Assembly: GCA_030512335.1 (NCBI GenBank)
Contig: JAULSU010000004.1
Coordinates: 4,898,001 to 4,962,000, forward strand
Length of the DNA: 64,000 nt
Source: Immersiella caudata
Lineage: Eukaryota > Ascomycota > Sordariomycetes > Sordariales > Lasiosphaeriaceae
Reading direction: 5' to 3'
Below, one piece after another: positions 31,033-41,566 of this stretch (position 1 is its first letter; every line of letters starts with the position of its first letter). Below the pieces are notes generated by a model that had not been told where the DNA came from, did no database searches, and saw only the letters and a list, made by a program, of their open reading frames with translations. The position numbers and the translations under genes are program-made.

Positions 31033-33647
31033 ATGGGTTCCCACGCCGATGCCGACCCCACCCATGCGGTGGACGGCCTGGTCCGCGCCATCCGGGATTT
31101 GACCTCGGACCCCAACTACAAGCTCGTCGCCGATGTCTTCAGCGAGTTCCTCTTCCTCAAGGACCACAACCACCGCCTCTCCATGTCCCACCGGGAGACA
31201 ATGGAGGAGTACCGCAAGTTCCGCAACGAACTCGAAGCCACCAAGGACAAGATCGAGAAGGAGAAGTCGGATCTCGAGACCATTATCCAAGAAAAGAAGC
31301 AGGAGATTGTGCAGCTCAGCGCCGTTAGGGCCGCGCTCGAAGCCGACCTCCGCGACACTCATGTGAGCCTCGAGCTCGAGAAGAAGAACGCCGCCGAGGC
31401 CGCCCAGACTGCAGCAAAGAGCGCTGCCGATGCCGCAGAGGCTGCCCTGAAGGAGTTGACGGAGCTCCAGGCGACCAAGGAGGCCGAGCTTGCTGAGCTC
31501 CAGACAAGGAAAGACACAGAGCTCGCCGAGTTGCAAGCGTCCAAGGAATCCGAGCTTGCAGCGCTGCAGACATCAAAAGAGACAGAGCTTGCCGAGTTGC
31601 AGGCTTCCAAGGAGTCCGAGCTCGCTGCCTTGCAGACATCGAAGGAGACGGAGCTCACCGACCTGCAAGCATCGAAGGAAGCTGCCCTCGCAGACCTGCA
31701 AGCTGCAAGAGAGAAGGACGTCGCGGACCTCACCGCGACCAAGGATGGCGAGATTGCTGATCTCACTGCGAAGAAAGACGGTGAGATTGCCGATCTGGAG
31801 GCGGCAAAGGCCGCGGTAGAGCAGGCCAAGAAGGAAGCCGAGGAGGCAGCCGCCGCCGCCGCCGATGTGGCCACCCAGGAGATCGCGACGCTCACCGAGG
31901 CCAAGACTGGACTGGAAGAAGTCAAGGCTAACAACGAAGCTGAGATTGCGACATTGAAGGACAACGTCGCTTCGCTTGAGGAGGCGAAGGCAGGCTTGGA
32001 GCAAGTCAAGACCGACAACGAGAGCGAAATCGCCACGCTCAAGGACAACATCGCCAACCTCGAGGAGGAGAAGAAGAAGGTTGAGGATGCGCTTGCAGCT
32101 GCGAACGCTGAGATTGAATCTCTCAACGCCACGGTGGCTCAGAAGAACACCGAGATCGAGAGCCTTCAGGAGTCGCTGCGCGCTGCCGAGGAACAGATCG
32201 CCTCGCTGCAGCAGACGGTCGAGGAGAAGAATGGGATGATTGACGACCTGCACGGCAAGCTCAAGGACGAGGGAGAGCGCGCAGACAAGGCCATCGCCCA
32301 TGGCAACGATCTTCAGACCCGACTCGACGAGACTGAGCAGACATTGGACGTCACATCCAGCCGCCTCGCCGACCTTGAGCAGTATCGTGTTGTGTTGCAC
32401 GAAGAGAATGAAGACCATTAGTAAGTCTCTGCTCCTCCTTTTGTGGCCTTTCACTGACCTCTTCTAGCGTGACGGTCCTTGACAAGATCTGGACCACCAT
32501 TGTGACCCTCGTCGAGGGAACATTCCGCCCCGACATCGACGAGAATATCCTGCAAGACCCCTCCTGCTGGACCAACCTTCGCAGTTCGCCCTACCTTAAG
32601 CACGCAACACAGCTCCAGATCCCTCTTCCCCAGTCCAACAGCCCAGCTGCCAAAGGTATGCGCATCAGCGCCGTTCTTGCTGTCCTGTCGCGCGCGCTCC
32701 ATCGCCACATTTTCCGTCCCGTCTACCTCTTCGATGAAGATGACGAGCCACTCGTCAAGTTCCTCCGTGGACTCGAGGACGAGGATCCCGCCCGCGAGGC
32801 TCACCTTCGCTCAACTCTCCTTAACATGCTCCCCGATCGCCAGATGGAGCAGGGGGCGCGCCGCGTCAAGACTGTCGTGCGCGAGGTATCGTGGCTGGTA
32901 CAACACCTGTTGTCGGCACTTCAGTTTGAGGCCTTTTGCTCCGGTCTTGAGGATGCGTGCCGTCTGGCTTGCGAGCAATGGATGCGCATCCAGATGGCGC
33001 AGCTCAAGATTGAGCCGTATTTCGGCCCCCCGTACGACGACTACGACTGGCAGGTGCTGGAGCTGCCCGAGTTCTCTGAGAGCCTGCGCCACCACCACAT
33101 GGATGAGGACTCTGCGACAATGAGCGGTGGAATGTCTGTTTCCATGCCCAATGGCACCGACAATGGCGAGGAGCCTGCTGTCGACGGGCCCCTGGAGACC
33201 GTCGAGGCTGTCCCGGCAGAGGGAACTGCTGAGGCTGAAGCCGCCGAGGCCCAGGACGCAGAGGCCCTCGAGCACGGCGCTCACGACATTGAGGGTGGCG
33301 CGTCCATCCAGGAGGAGATGGAGGAGTATGACGACGGGGAGATCGAGCCCGAGGAGATCCTCCTCGTTGTGTGGCCGAGCATGTGCTCGGTCGAGGGTGG
33401 AGATCTGGTCTCGATCACCCAAGGTTTGGTCATCTCCAAGGAGCAGGCTCGCCCCGCACTCGAGGAGGTTCGCGCGCGCCCGCGCATGATGGCAAGGCCA
33501 GGATCGCGCCGCGCGAGGACCATGTCGATGCCTGGCCAGAGCCGGGGCAACAGTCCGACGCGGGCCAGGGCGTCGGTTTTTTCCCAGGCCGCGCGGAGCC
33601 CCGCGCCGGGGGAGGTCAGCGGCGAGGGTGGTCCCGACGATGGGTGA
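31033..33647 (+). CDS. Long coiled-coil protein with acidic C-terminal region
   Basis: Exons 31033-32420 and 32468-33647 (47-bp intron, GTAAGT donor, CACTGACC branch site, TCTAG acceptor) give 855 aa. The frame is open 220 nt further upstream but only from a GTG, so the first ATG (AGCATGGGT) is used. Residues about 1-60 are globular (VDGLVRAIRDLTSDPNYKL). About 60-460 form a continuous coiled coil, including ten 11-residue repeats. Exon 2 encodes a conserved-looking helical domain (VTVLDKIWTTIVTLVEGTF, then FEAFCSGLEDACRLACEQWM) and a very acidic segment with EEYDDGEIEPEEILLVVWPS. The tail is basic and Ser/Arg/Pro-rich. Relatives in fungi carry names such as MEI5 or M-protein repeat protein; I would not assign a function. 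Probably a structural or scaffold protein. Confidence 0.85.
31483..31812 (+). repeat. Coding 33-bp (11-residue) tandem repeat, about ten units
   Basis: Units of the form xELAxLQxSKE repeat about ten times within the coiled-coil gene, the central ones nearly identical and the last three degenerating to GEIADLTAKKD and similar. Confidence 0.85.
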
Positions 33648-34529
33648 AGAAGCTCATTTACTGGCAGCGAAGCCGATGGGAGGAGCTCGAGTCAGAGTCA
33701 GAAGAAGTGGATGCTAATGCGCAGCAGGAGAAGTTGAGCCGATGGAATGTGTAACAAAAAAGTTTGGCGGGCTGTCTGTTGTAGCTTTCTTTCCTTGTCA
33801 CTCTCCCTTGTTATTTTCCTTTGTTCCTTGGACAACCCCGCGACAAAGCAAGGGGGTTTGTGTCTTACTAATGATGATAGATGATGTTTGCTTGTTGGGT
33901 TTCGTTTCAGACTCTGGGATTTCTCACTTGGGTTTGTATCTCGGCTGGACAGTTTGGTTATCGCTGGCATTTTTAGGAAGCATATCGCATTGGCATGGCG
34001 TGGCATGGTATTGATGGGTTTGCGTGCCCCTGTGTACAAGATATGTCGAGGGCATAGATAGGTATTACTTGGAGAAATGAAGCTATCACGGCGGCATATA
34101 CTCCGTCCGGTATATCATGACTGTATTTGATGCGGAAGTGCTTTATTCTTAACTTAGCTCTCTCCCAGCCCCTTTGAGTCTCGCTCCCTCTCTTCCCGTT
34201 TCTTTGTCGCGCCAGTACAATTTCGCGTCTGGGATCCAAACTCCAAATTTATTCACATTGCTTGTTATAGTTGAAGATTTCGATGGTGTTCACCAGCTCT
34301 AACCATCGCGACGCCATACAGCACCCAGTGCCATGTAAGCACCAACTCAGCAATTCTGAGCATCTCTCCCCGTTCGATGGTAACGGAAAAGGCGACCTCC
34401 ACGCTTTTTCAGCCTAAATGCCCTGGCCTTAGCGATCAAGGGGCCACCAAACGCACACGTGTCTTCCCCTATTTAGATCGGGACCGGTTGCTTTTCGGGG
34501 GCCATCCCCCCCTAAGGAGACTCTGTATG
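33648..34529. other. 3' flank of coiled-coil gene; no gene seen
   Basis: No supported gene. Marks the left border of the duplicated small-protein array. Confidence 0.45.
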
Positions 34530-34792
34530 GTTTTGTCATCTGGACAGTCGTGCGTCCTTTCGATCTCCTTGGTGATTGAGATCGCTCTTATGTCTGAGGA
34601 TTGTTGCCCTGGAAGTTGCTCGGGCTCTACGTCTGGGCACAGAATACCATTTCCATTTCCAGTGATCTGCTTGTTCTTTGCGGTGGTGCGCTCGATCGAG
34701 GCGAAGCAAGGCCTATCGAGACGATGGAGCACACGATATGCCGCGAAACGGAAGCCTTTCGGCAACTAGCGGCTATTGCAATACTGGAATGC
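34530..34792 (-). pseudogene. Small cysteine-rich family, copy 1 (broken)
   Basis: The minus strand reads QYCNSR, then a TAG stop (34768-34766), then LPKGF, YRVLHRLDRPCFASIERT, AKNKQI and GILCPDVEPEQL, aligned with the intact copies at 39851-40147 and 41567-41842. The second cysteine of the C-x4-C pair is Leu, and the C-terminal CxxC is not found. No start ATG or splice site was found. The stop falls at the same position as in copy 2. Confidence 0.75.
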
Positions 34793-35164
34793 TGGTTGCC
34801 TGAGTTTTGGTATATAAAAGCAAGTCCGTCTTTGAAGAACACGGTAATACTGCCACTGTGAGTGGAAATAAACACCGTTTAATAGGTACCTAACACAAAT
34901 ACCAAAGCCCGCTGGCGCGTATGAAAATCGAGGTATCCATAAAACAACGCTTGCAGTAAATGTAGGTAAAAAGCGGTCTGTAGTAAGTGGTGTCGTTAGT
35001 GCTCTGCTCTGACGTTGATCGGTTTTCTCTACACCCCTCGCGAATTACGGAGAAACAAAGGGTTCAGACCTCAAGCGACCAACAAGGTATAGCAAGCTCC
35101 GAGGCTTGCCAAAATGCTGTTTGAACAGTCGCCTCTCTTCTCCTCTTCTCAACCAACCCAAGCT

Positions 35165-35461
35165 TCAAACCTTGTTCTCCAACTCCCTCGTCTCGCGAAG
35201 CTCCTGGTAACAACTAAGGCAGTACCTCTCCCAGTTGCGGATCGTCGCCATAACCACGTATTCAAACTCCTCGAGATCAACATCAGGGCACGTAATGTCG
35301 TCCCCATAGCCCCTGATAGGCTTATTCTTGTCGATCATTCTCTGAACCGCATCGAAACAATGCCTGCGAAGTTGGCGGATGACTTTGTGCGGGGAACGGC
35401 GGAACCCGCGAGGACACTAGCGATCCTTGCAGTAGAATTCGAAGACGGTGAATTCGCACAT
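35165..35461 (-). pseudogene. Small cysteine-rich family, copy 2 (one internal stop)
   Basis: ATG at 35461 opens MCEFTVFEFYCKDR, then TAG at 35419-35417 (codon 15). The same frame runs on to TGA at 35165 with CPRGFRRSPHKVIRQL, CFDAVQRMIDKNKPIRGYGD, DITCPDVDLEEFEYVVMA and YCLSC. Apart from the stop it is a complete copy of 98 codons. A canonical intron lies just upstream at 35465-35526 (GTAAGTTC donor, TACTGAC, ATCAG acceptor), four nt before the ATG. Either a recent pseudogene or a gene whose TAG is bypassed; the first is far more likely. Confidence 0.8.
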
Positions 35462-35526
35462 TTTCTGATGATTGACTTGTCAGTACCAAGATTTCCTACA
35501 ACACGGTGTTGGGTTGGGGAACTTAC

Positions 35527-37056
35527 CGAACTTTCTGCCTTGGCTGTGAGGTGGGCGCAAGAGAGACGACAACTAGTTCTGACCGGACTTCAACTGGATC
35601 TCTGGATGTTAGTCGTGGTGACCCTGGTGTTTAGGTCTAGCGTGAATGGATAAAGAACATCTTGAGAGGTGTCTAGATATGCAGATCCAGGTTTTGATCC
35701 TGGATATATGACTTACAGCTTGGTGCTTGAGTTTTACGAACAACACAAAAGTAGCTGCCAGTCATAAGTAAAGCTTTGGACTCGTGTGGGTTTCTGCCGC
35801 GTCAAGGAATAAAATCAGCCAAAAAGACTAGAAATATACAAAGAGTTTAATGGCCATTGTCGACGCCCAGTGGGGCCCTCCTGACAGCGAATTGGAGTTT
35901 TCAGGGGTTATTGTCTGATTTCTGGTTTATAATAGATTTTATTCTTTGTTATGCCAAGACCGCAATGCCATTGTGGTAGCATCGTGGTCAAAATTAGCAT
36001 CGTTCAACCTCAAAAGCACGAGGAACGATATAAGGGGGATCTACACGGATTCAAGCGTTAATTCTGGATACATTAGTTGGAGCTTGGCCATTCTTCAAAA
36101 GTTGTACCTTCCGTGTCTTTGAGCCGCTAGGTAGAGAGGAAGTGGGGTCGGTGTTGAAGAATAGACGTGGTGACGGTTGTTCGACCGGCGCACCGGATAG
36201 ATTGGATATGCCCCGGTCCCTTTTCCCTTCACTTGCCCGTCTCTGCGGTCACCGATGCAAAGGCGTGACTTGAGCTTGGAAGCGAGTTGGACAGATATAT
36301 AGGACGTGGCTTCGATTAATGAACTTTGATGGCTTGTAGGAGGTGACAAATTGTGATGTTTTTAGTGGCATTTGCCCTGTCCTGCAATTTTCCGTAGAGT
36401 CAACAAACAGAGATGCCGTGAAAACCAGCCGTGCATCTGAGGGCTTTCCGCCCAACTCTGTTTGCCTCCAACCGTGACCCAGCCAACCTGAGAAAGAGAC
36501 CATCGAAGTTTCCAGGCACGTTTGGCGCTATATTAATATGCAGGGGATCCAGAGAATCTCACACTGGCAGAGTGTAATTACCGGATCATTGATGGCCTCA
36601 GATCAGTAAGGTAGCAGAGGGGCACGCTGGGGCCCGATGGACATACGGATTGCCGGACCTGAGGCAGTTCCAGGTTGCACCTTCCTCACAGGCCAAGATT
36701 TCATCTGACAGACCCGAGGCCAGGTGGAGCGGCCTTCCGACCCACTCCTGAAAGATCTTGCCATGGCAGTTGCTAGGCGCCCGGTGCCTGACGCCACAAA
36801 ACCCGACAGCCAACGACGATGTCTCGACCCCAACCAAACCATTTTTGCGGCCCTACCAACACCACCACCATCTGAGACCTGCGTATCTACGCCCAGGAAG
36901 CAGCAAAAGGCTGGCGGCACGCGGGCATTCCCCGCCAATTGCCTGTGCTCATTTAGAACGGCCGTCATGACTTATTTCGTCCCAACGTGTTCTGCAATTC
37001 CTCCACTTCCACTGCACTGATCGAAAGTGCCCTCGAGCGCGACCTGAGGGAGAAAG
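35527..37056. other. Intergenic, no gene seen
   Basis: AT-richer than surroundings from about 35640 to 36100. Short ORFs without motifs. The right end is the promoter of the 832-aa membrane protein. Confidence 0.45.
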
Positions 37057-39555
37057 ATGGCTCCTCAGTATAGCCCGGTCAGCAACTCAGCAGACATACA
37101 GTCGGAACCCCCAGACACCAGTCAACTTCGCGACACAGGCGATGTCTCCGGGAAGGATGGCGGAGAGAAAAAGGTCGTTTTGCTCGGTGCATGGGCAAAC
37201 TTATGGACGTCGCTGGTGCACGTCTTACCTGTTACCGCCACCGTCATTCTCCTCTACATCAATCACACTCGCCACTTCTGGTTTGAGCAAGACGTCGAAA
37301 ACGACGGTGCCCCGGACCAGACCCTCAGCCCTCTCCAGTTTGCCGCCAAGGTGCACGAGATTCTTGTCATTCTCTCCCTCGCTGCTATCACCCTGAAAGG
37401 GTTTAGACGACTGCTCATCGGATCGAGCGGACTCCCGCTGAATTTGATCACAGCGCCCTACCGAGTGGGAGATGTCCCCTTCATTTTCAGTTTTCGATTT
37501 ATTTCGGTTTTTTGGAGCTCTGACTTTGCTCTCTCACTGGTTTTGTTCATCAACACCATCATCTCGACGCTTGTCGGGCCCGCTTCGGCTGTGCTGATGG
37601 TGCCATCCCCCGACTGGTTCCCCCTTCACGACGCATTTGGCAGGCTCGAAAGCCCCATCTTCTACACGAAGCCACCCGATCAGACATGGCCGCGGCTACT
37701 CGCCGACGAGGCGATCGACCCGGGTCTCTTTGGCTGTCTCGGTGTGAACGAGCCGGACCCCTGGTGTCCAGGCTCCGGATTTCAGGAGCTTTGGAACTGG
37801 GTTGCAAGCTGGCAAGTGACGGGATTCTCCAACACTCTCAGCGTCTCAAACCCAGCGGGTGCTGCGCGACGCTCCATTAAGCTCGTCCTGCCAAAGTACT
37901 ATAACTATATCCAAAACGGCTACAACAGACCCCCTTCCATGGCTTGGCTGGAACCCACAATTGCCACCACAACGTCGATGCCCGTGCTGATGACCCTGAC
38001 AAGATTGCTCAACCATGTCAAGTTCGCCTCACAGGATGCCTTCGGAACGCAAAATCCGCGGGCCCACGACATCGGCACTCTCTCCAATTCCACATCATTC
38101 AGGGTACAGACGACGAGCGACGCGCAGATCCTCCAGCCGTTGGTGCAAACGTCTTGCAAGTTATACCGTGCTGAAGACCTGGCGGAGGACGATCCCAAGC
38201 GGTTTCCCTATTTTCCAGCAGAAAAGTTCAAGTGCTTTGGGGACACAGATTGCGACAAGGCCATCGCCGCAACAACGGGAATGTACCCGCCCGGGAAGAT
38301 ATGGGATCGCCAGTCTCGAAACCACACCTCCTGGCAGGTGAATATCCAGGCGCCTCGGTTCAACAAAACAGGGACAATGCATCCAGTTTTGATATCGGGT
38401 GTTCTGCCCTACCTGAACAAGACTTCCGTGTATCGGTGGGTGTTTGCCTGCACCCTGCTACCCCATTGGATCCCCGCCAGGCCTATTCGTGTCTCTCTGG
38501 ATCAGGTCCAGGTCATAGACGAGATAGCTGCAAGCTCGGATATTACGGAAGGCGGTTACATGGCCCAGATTACCGATGCGTGGCTTCCGTATCTCGACAT
38601 GGCATCGGCATCGTCCCAAGAACCAGAGGTAGCAGCCGGAAATAGGACGACCAAGGTAATACCTGACCCTGACAGCCCTGGCAACGACGTCCTATTCAGA
38701 GCCCAGCCGCGGGGCAGCCTCACCAGGCTTCTCGGAATTGCTTCCAAGACAATCCCAAACCCCTTGGGCAACGGAACCATCGCCGTCTTCGATCCTGGAA
38801 GTATGACGACCGATAAATCCTTCTTCGTGAGAGATGGGAATATGCAAATTTCTTCAGACGTTACCTTGTGGTACGGAGCAATGGGATTCCTTGAACGTCT
38901 TTTCAGCGCTGTATTCGCCGACGGGCTTGCGCGCGCGGCCTCCAAGGGCGAGAGCTTCGTCAAGACAGCACAAAACGAGACGGCCGTGACCATCACCAAC
39001 CTCGGAGTGCAGCAAGGCCTGGCGGCGGACACGGCAAGGACTGTCACATACACATGGGGTGACAAAATAGGGGGGATTGTGACGGCGCTTGCCCAAGGTG
39101 TCATGCCCGGCGGCTCCGAAACGGTGGCGCCCATTCCAGTGCCGCCAGACGCTACGCCCGACGACGCTCGCCGGCTTTTCGGCGCTGTTACTATGATACC
39201 GCTGGAAGCGGAGCACTACGGGTATGGGTTCGGTAATCCCAGCAGTACCCTCAGATTTGCGCTGGCTGTCATGTATTCTTATTTTGCTGTGCTAATTCTG
39301 TACTTTTTGTCGGTAATACTCTTCGGCACAGCACGGACGGTGGCTCCCTGGGGAGACATTCACGATATGCTTGTATTGGCGTGGACTTCGGACAGAGCGT
39401 TAGCCCCGAAGGGCATCCAGCCATATCAGGAGAAGAGGGTTACGACGCTCATTCGGGCAGATCCATCCGGAAGGGTCCAGTTGGCGAGGGAGGACTGCGC
39501 AGGTGCAGAGGAGATGAAGATGGTGGAACGATTTGTGCGGTACAGTTACAACTAG
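37057..39555 (+). CDS. Large fungal multi-pass membrane protein, 832 aa
   Basis: Single-exon ORF with ATG in good context (AAAGATGGC). Residues 1-45 are polar and cytosolic-like. Hydrophobic segments lie near 50-68 (VHVLPVTATVILLYI), 98-116 (ILVILSLAAITL) and 155-178 (LSLVLFINTIISTLVG). A very long loop of about 550 residues follows, with several NxS/T sites (NSTS, NHTS, NKTS, NRTT, NGTI, NETA) and paired cysteines, so probably extracellular. One strong transmembrane helix lies near 742-765 (YFAVLILYFLSVILFG), followed by APWGDIHDMLVLAWTS. This topology is seen in large fungal families of unknown function (for example DUF3176-like proteins), but I cannot assign a family with confidence. It sits intact within an array of broken small genes. 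Confidence 0.75.
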   Translation: MAPQYSPVSNSADIQSEPPDTSQLRDTGDVSGKDGGEKKVVLLGAWANLWTSLVHVLPVTATVILLYINHTRHFWFEQDVENDGAPDQTLSPLQFAAKVHEILVILSLAAITLKGFRRLLIGSSGLPLNLITAPYRVGDVPFIFSFRFISVFWSSDFALSLVLFINTIISTLVGPASAVLMVPSPDWFPLHDAFGRLESPIFYTKPPDQTWPRLLADEAIDPGLFGCLGVNEPDPWCPGSGFQELWNWVASWQVTGFSNTLSVSNPAGAARRSIKLVLPKYYNYIQNGYNRPPSMAWLEPTIATTTSMPVLMTLTRLLNHVKFASQDAFGTQNPRAHDIGTLSNSTSFRVQTTSDAQILQPLVQTSCKLYRAEDLAEDDPKRFPYFPAEKFKCFGDTDCDKAIAATTGMYPPGKIWDRQSRNHTSWQVNIQAPRFNKTGTMHPVLISGVLPYLNKTSVYRWVFACTLLPHWIPARPIRVSLDQVQVIDEIAASSDITEGGYMAQITDAWLPYLDMASASSQEPEVAAGNRTTKVIPDPDSPGNDVLFRAQPRGSLTRLLGIASKTIPNPLGNGTIAVFDPGSMTTDKSFFVRDGNMQISSDVTLWYGAMGFLERLFSAVFADGLARAASKGESFVKTAQNETAVTITNLGVQQGLAADTARTVTYTWGDKIGGIVTALAQGVMPGGSETVAPIPVPPDATPDDARRLFGAVTMIPLEAEHYGYGFGNPSSTLRFALAVMYSYFAVLILYFLSVILFGTARTVAPWGDIHDMLVLAWTSDRALAPKGIQPYQEKRVTTLIRADPSGRVQLAREDCAGAEEMKMVERFVRYSYN

Positions 39556-39850
39556 CTAATCTCGAGAGATTGGTCGATGCTTGGGACAGAGGGGGCACCT
39601 GTCTGGTGTATAAGCGCACCAGTTTGCTTGGGTTCCGGGGGGGGGGGCTCTTCACCATTCAAGCCCTCTTTTAGTCGCTCGAAGTTCCACATCTGATAAA
39701 TCATTTCACTGCAAAGTAGAAGGGGTGTAAATCATCCCCGGAGAGAAGAACCGATCTTGTGCTTGGCCTTTCCTATATTTTGCCTATCGCTCGGGTCTAA
39801 TAACGATAACGCTTTCTCACAGCGGTGTTGACACCAAACCTCCCGTGTCT

Positions 39851-40147
39851 TCACCAAGCTTCCGGGTTGTTCTTCCTCTCGGAAGCGTCCTTCCGGCATC
39901 CCGGACACTTCTTGACGTTGTTCCTCCTCATATCCAGGAGCACGAGGTTAAAGCCTTCGATGTCCACATCGGGGCAGGTGATCCCGTCGCCGCATCCGCG
40001 GATAGGCTTATTCTTCGCGATCATTCGCTCGACGGAAGCAAAGCAGGGCCTTTGGAGTCGATATAGAACTTTGTACGGCTTGTAGCCGAAGTTGCGAGGG
40101 CAGCTGAGTTGATTGCAGTACCACTCGAAGACGATGTACTCACACAT
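39851..40147 (-). CDS. Small cysteine-rich family, copy 3 (intact, 98 aa)
   Basis: ATG at 40147 opens a complete frame to TGA at 39851. Key features: WYC-x4-C (residues 10-16), GYKPYKVLYRLQRPCFASVE, AKNKPIRGCGDGITCPDVD, and the C-terminal CPGC. Six cysteines at family positions suggest a metal-binding or disulfide fold (inference). No signal peptide, so probably intracellular. A 78-bp intron lies just upstream (40161-40238: GTAAGTCC donor, TGCTGACG branch site, TTTCTAG acceptor), ending 13 nt before the ATG. Family not recognised. One of only two intact copies among seven. Confidence 0.7.
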   Translation of the reverse strand: MCEYIVFEWYCNQLSCPRNFGYKPYKVLYRLQRPCFASVERMIAKNKPIRGCGDGITCPDVDIEGFNLVLLDMRRNNVKKCPGCRKDASERKNNPEAW

Positions 40148-40160
40148 TCTGACCTAGATC

Positions 40161-40238
40161 CTAGAAATATTGTGACATCGTCAGCACGGAGGGCTCTCTT
40201 GCTAAACTTCGATGGTCTAGGCACAGGAGGGGACTTAC
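40161..40238 (-). other. 5' leader intron of copy 3
   Basis: Canonical donor GTAAGTCC, branch site GTGCTGACG and acceptor TTTCTAG, located just before the start codon. Equivalent introns precede copy 2 (35465-35526) and copy 4 (41476-41547). Confidence 0.65.
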
Positions 40239-40422
40239 GGCGGTTGTTGGTGAGGCGTCGCAAGTGTGCCTCAAAACGGATAACATGAGGGATCCCTGAA
40301 AACTGGGGCTTGTGGTTTCGAATTGAGGCTTGCAGAAACGACGAAAAGGGGGCAGAAAGGTTTTGCTCCTCATCAGTCATTCCGGCGAGGAATTTTCACG
40401 CATCAGCGCTTTGGCCGGTCAT

Positions 40423-40848
40423 CTACTGATGGCCCATTGCTGCTCGAGGCCCAGTGGGGCTCTCTTGAGGTTCGTTGCGGATTTCTCTTGGAGCAAGTGG
40501 GCATCTGGGAATTTCCCCCTGTGTTTGCCTAGACATATTAGAGTCAGAATAATGAGACATCTTCTCTCACCTGCAGCCGCAGAAGCAGCTGGAGTTATCG
40601 AGGACAACTGAACAATAAAAACCACAAAAACCAAAGACATCTGATGATTTTGCTGTCTTCTTGCCAAGGTACGAGGAAGACATCTCGAGGCGCGTAGATC
40701 CTTTGTCCGGAATCATTCGTACCTTGGACCAATGTCCCTCCGGGGTCATATATTCCCGGACCCTCTGTAAGTCAGGTTGGTGTTGAAGAATAACTGCAGG
40801 CAGGCCCAGTGCAAATGTGGCGACTAAAGCGTTTGATGATGGTCTCAT
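40423..40848 (-). CDS. Candidate small secreted cysteine-rich protein, 127 aa
   Basis: Exon 1 is 40848-40571 and exon 2 is 40528-40423, joined over a 42-bp intron (GTGAGA donor, TTCTGACTC branch site, GTCTAG acceptor). The start chosen, MRPSSNALVATFALGL, gives a signal-peptide-like N terminus with core ALVATFALGLPAVIL. An in-frame ATG 39 nt upstream would bury it. Five cysteines cluster around the splice junction (FCGFYC, then SSCFCGC) and a sixth follows in exon 2 (RCPLAP). Size, signal and Cys content fit a fungal effector-like secreted protein, but there is no family match. It lies between the two intact copies of the cysteine-rich array and is transcribed toward copy 3. Confidence 0.5.
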
Positions 40849-40887
40849 GACAGCAAACTCTTGAGTAATTACCCTCATCGTCTTCAT

Positions 40888-41475
40888 GCTGGGGTGCCAG
40901 TGGTGTTTGCTCGAGCTTCGACGATACTCTCCCCTCCCGAATCAGGCATTGGTCACGTGTTTGTTGAGGTACATCATAGCCACGAAGATACAAAAGTGAC
41001 AAAAGATATCCCCTGACTCAAAATTGGGAGGCCCAAGCTACATGTTTGAACCAACTGGCTGGACAGAGGCAAGCGTTCACGTTGCGGGCAATCCAATAGA
41101 TTCCAGGGCTATAAGTCATCGTAGGCCCGCGGTATTGCCGCAACCTGGAGCCCCTTTGAGGAGCAGAAGCACCTAAATAGATGCACGTATTTCACTGATG
41201 GCCCGTTTGAAGGCCTGAGGCCGTGGAGCGGTGACCAAATGTTGTGACATACACGGAGTCTTCTGGAATGCATCATGAGGGACGCATAATTTCAAGTCTT
41301 TGCTCCACAGTGAGGGAGGGAATTTTCAAGATCGACCCGGGCTGCTCGAGAATCCTTCCCCACGCGAAACCACCACCAACCCAGAGCGTTTTCCCCCCTT
41401 CGAACCTACTTTCGGGTTTTATTCTTGGAACCCTCCAACACCAAGACAACCTCAACGTCAAAGCTCTCTTCCAAA
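40888..41475. other. Intergenic between divergent small genes
   Basis: No gene seen. It separates the secreted-protein candidate (minus) from copy 4 (plus), and the orientation of the array switches here. Confidence 0.45.
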
Positions 41476-41566
41476 GTATGTCTCCAGAGACCAATTCAGC
41501 TTCCTCGTCGCTCAAGGTTGCTGAAGGGCTGACATACGAAAAAGCAGAAAAATATGCCGCTTCGTC

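Noticed and set aside
31359..32132. Minus-strand Ser/Ala-rich ORF of 257 codons
   Set aside because: Antisense of the coiled-coil repeats; composition follows from the repeat.
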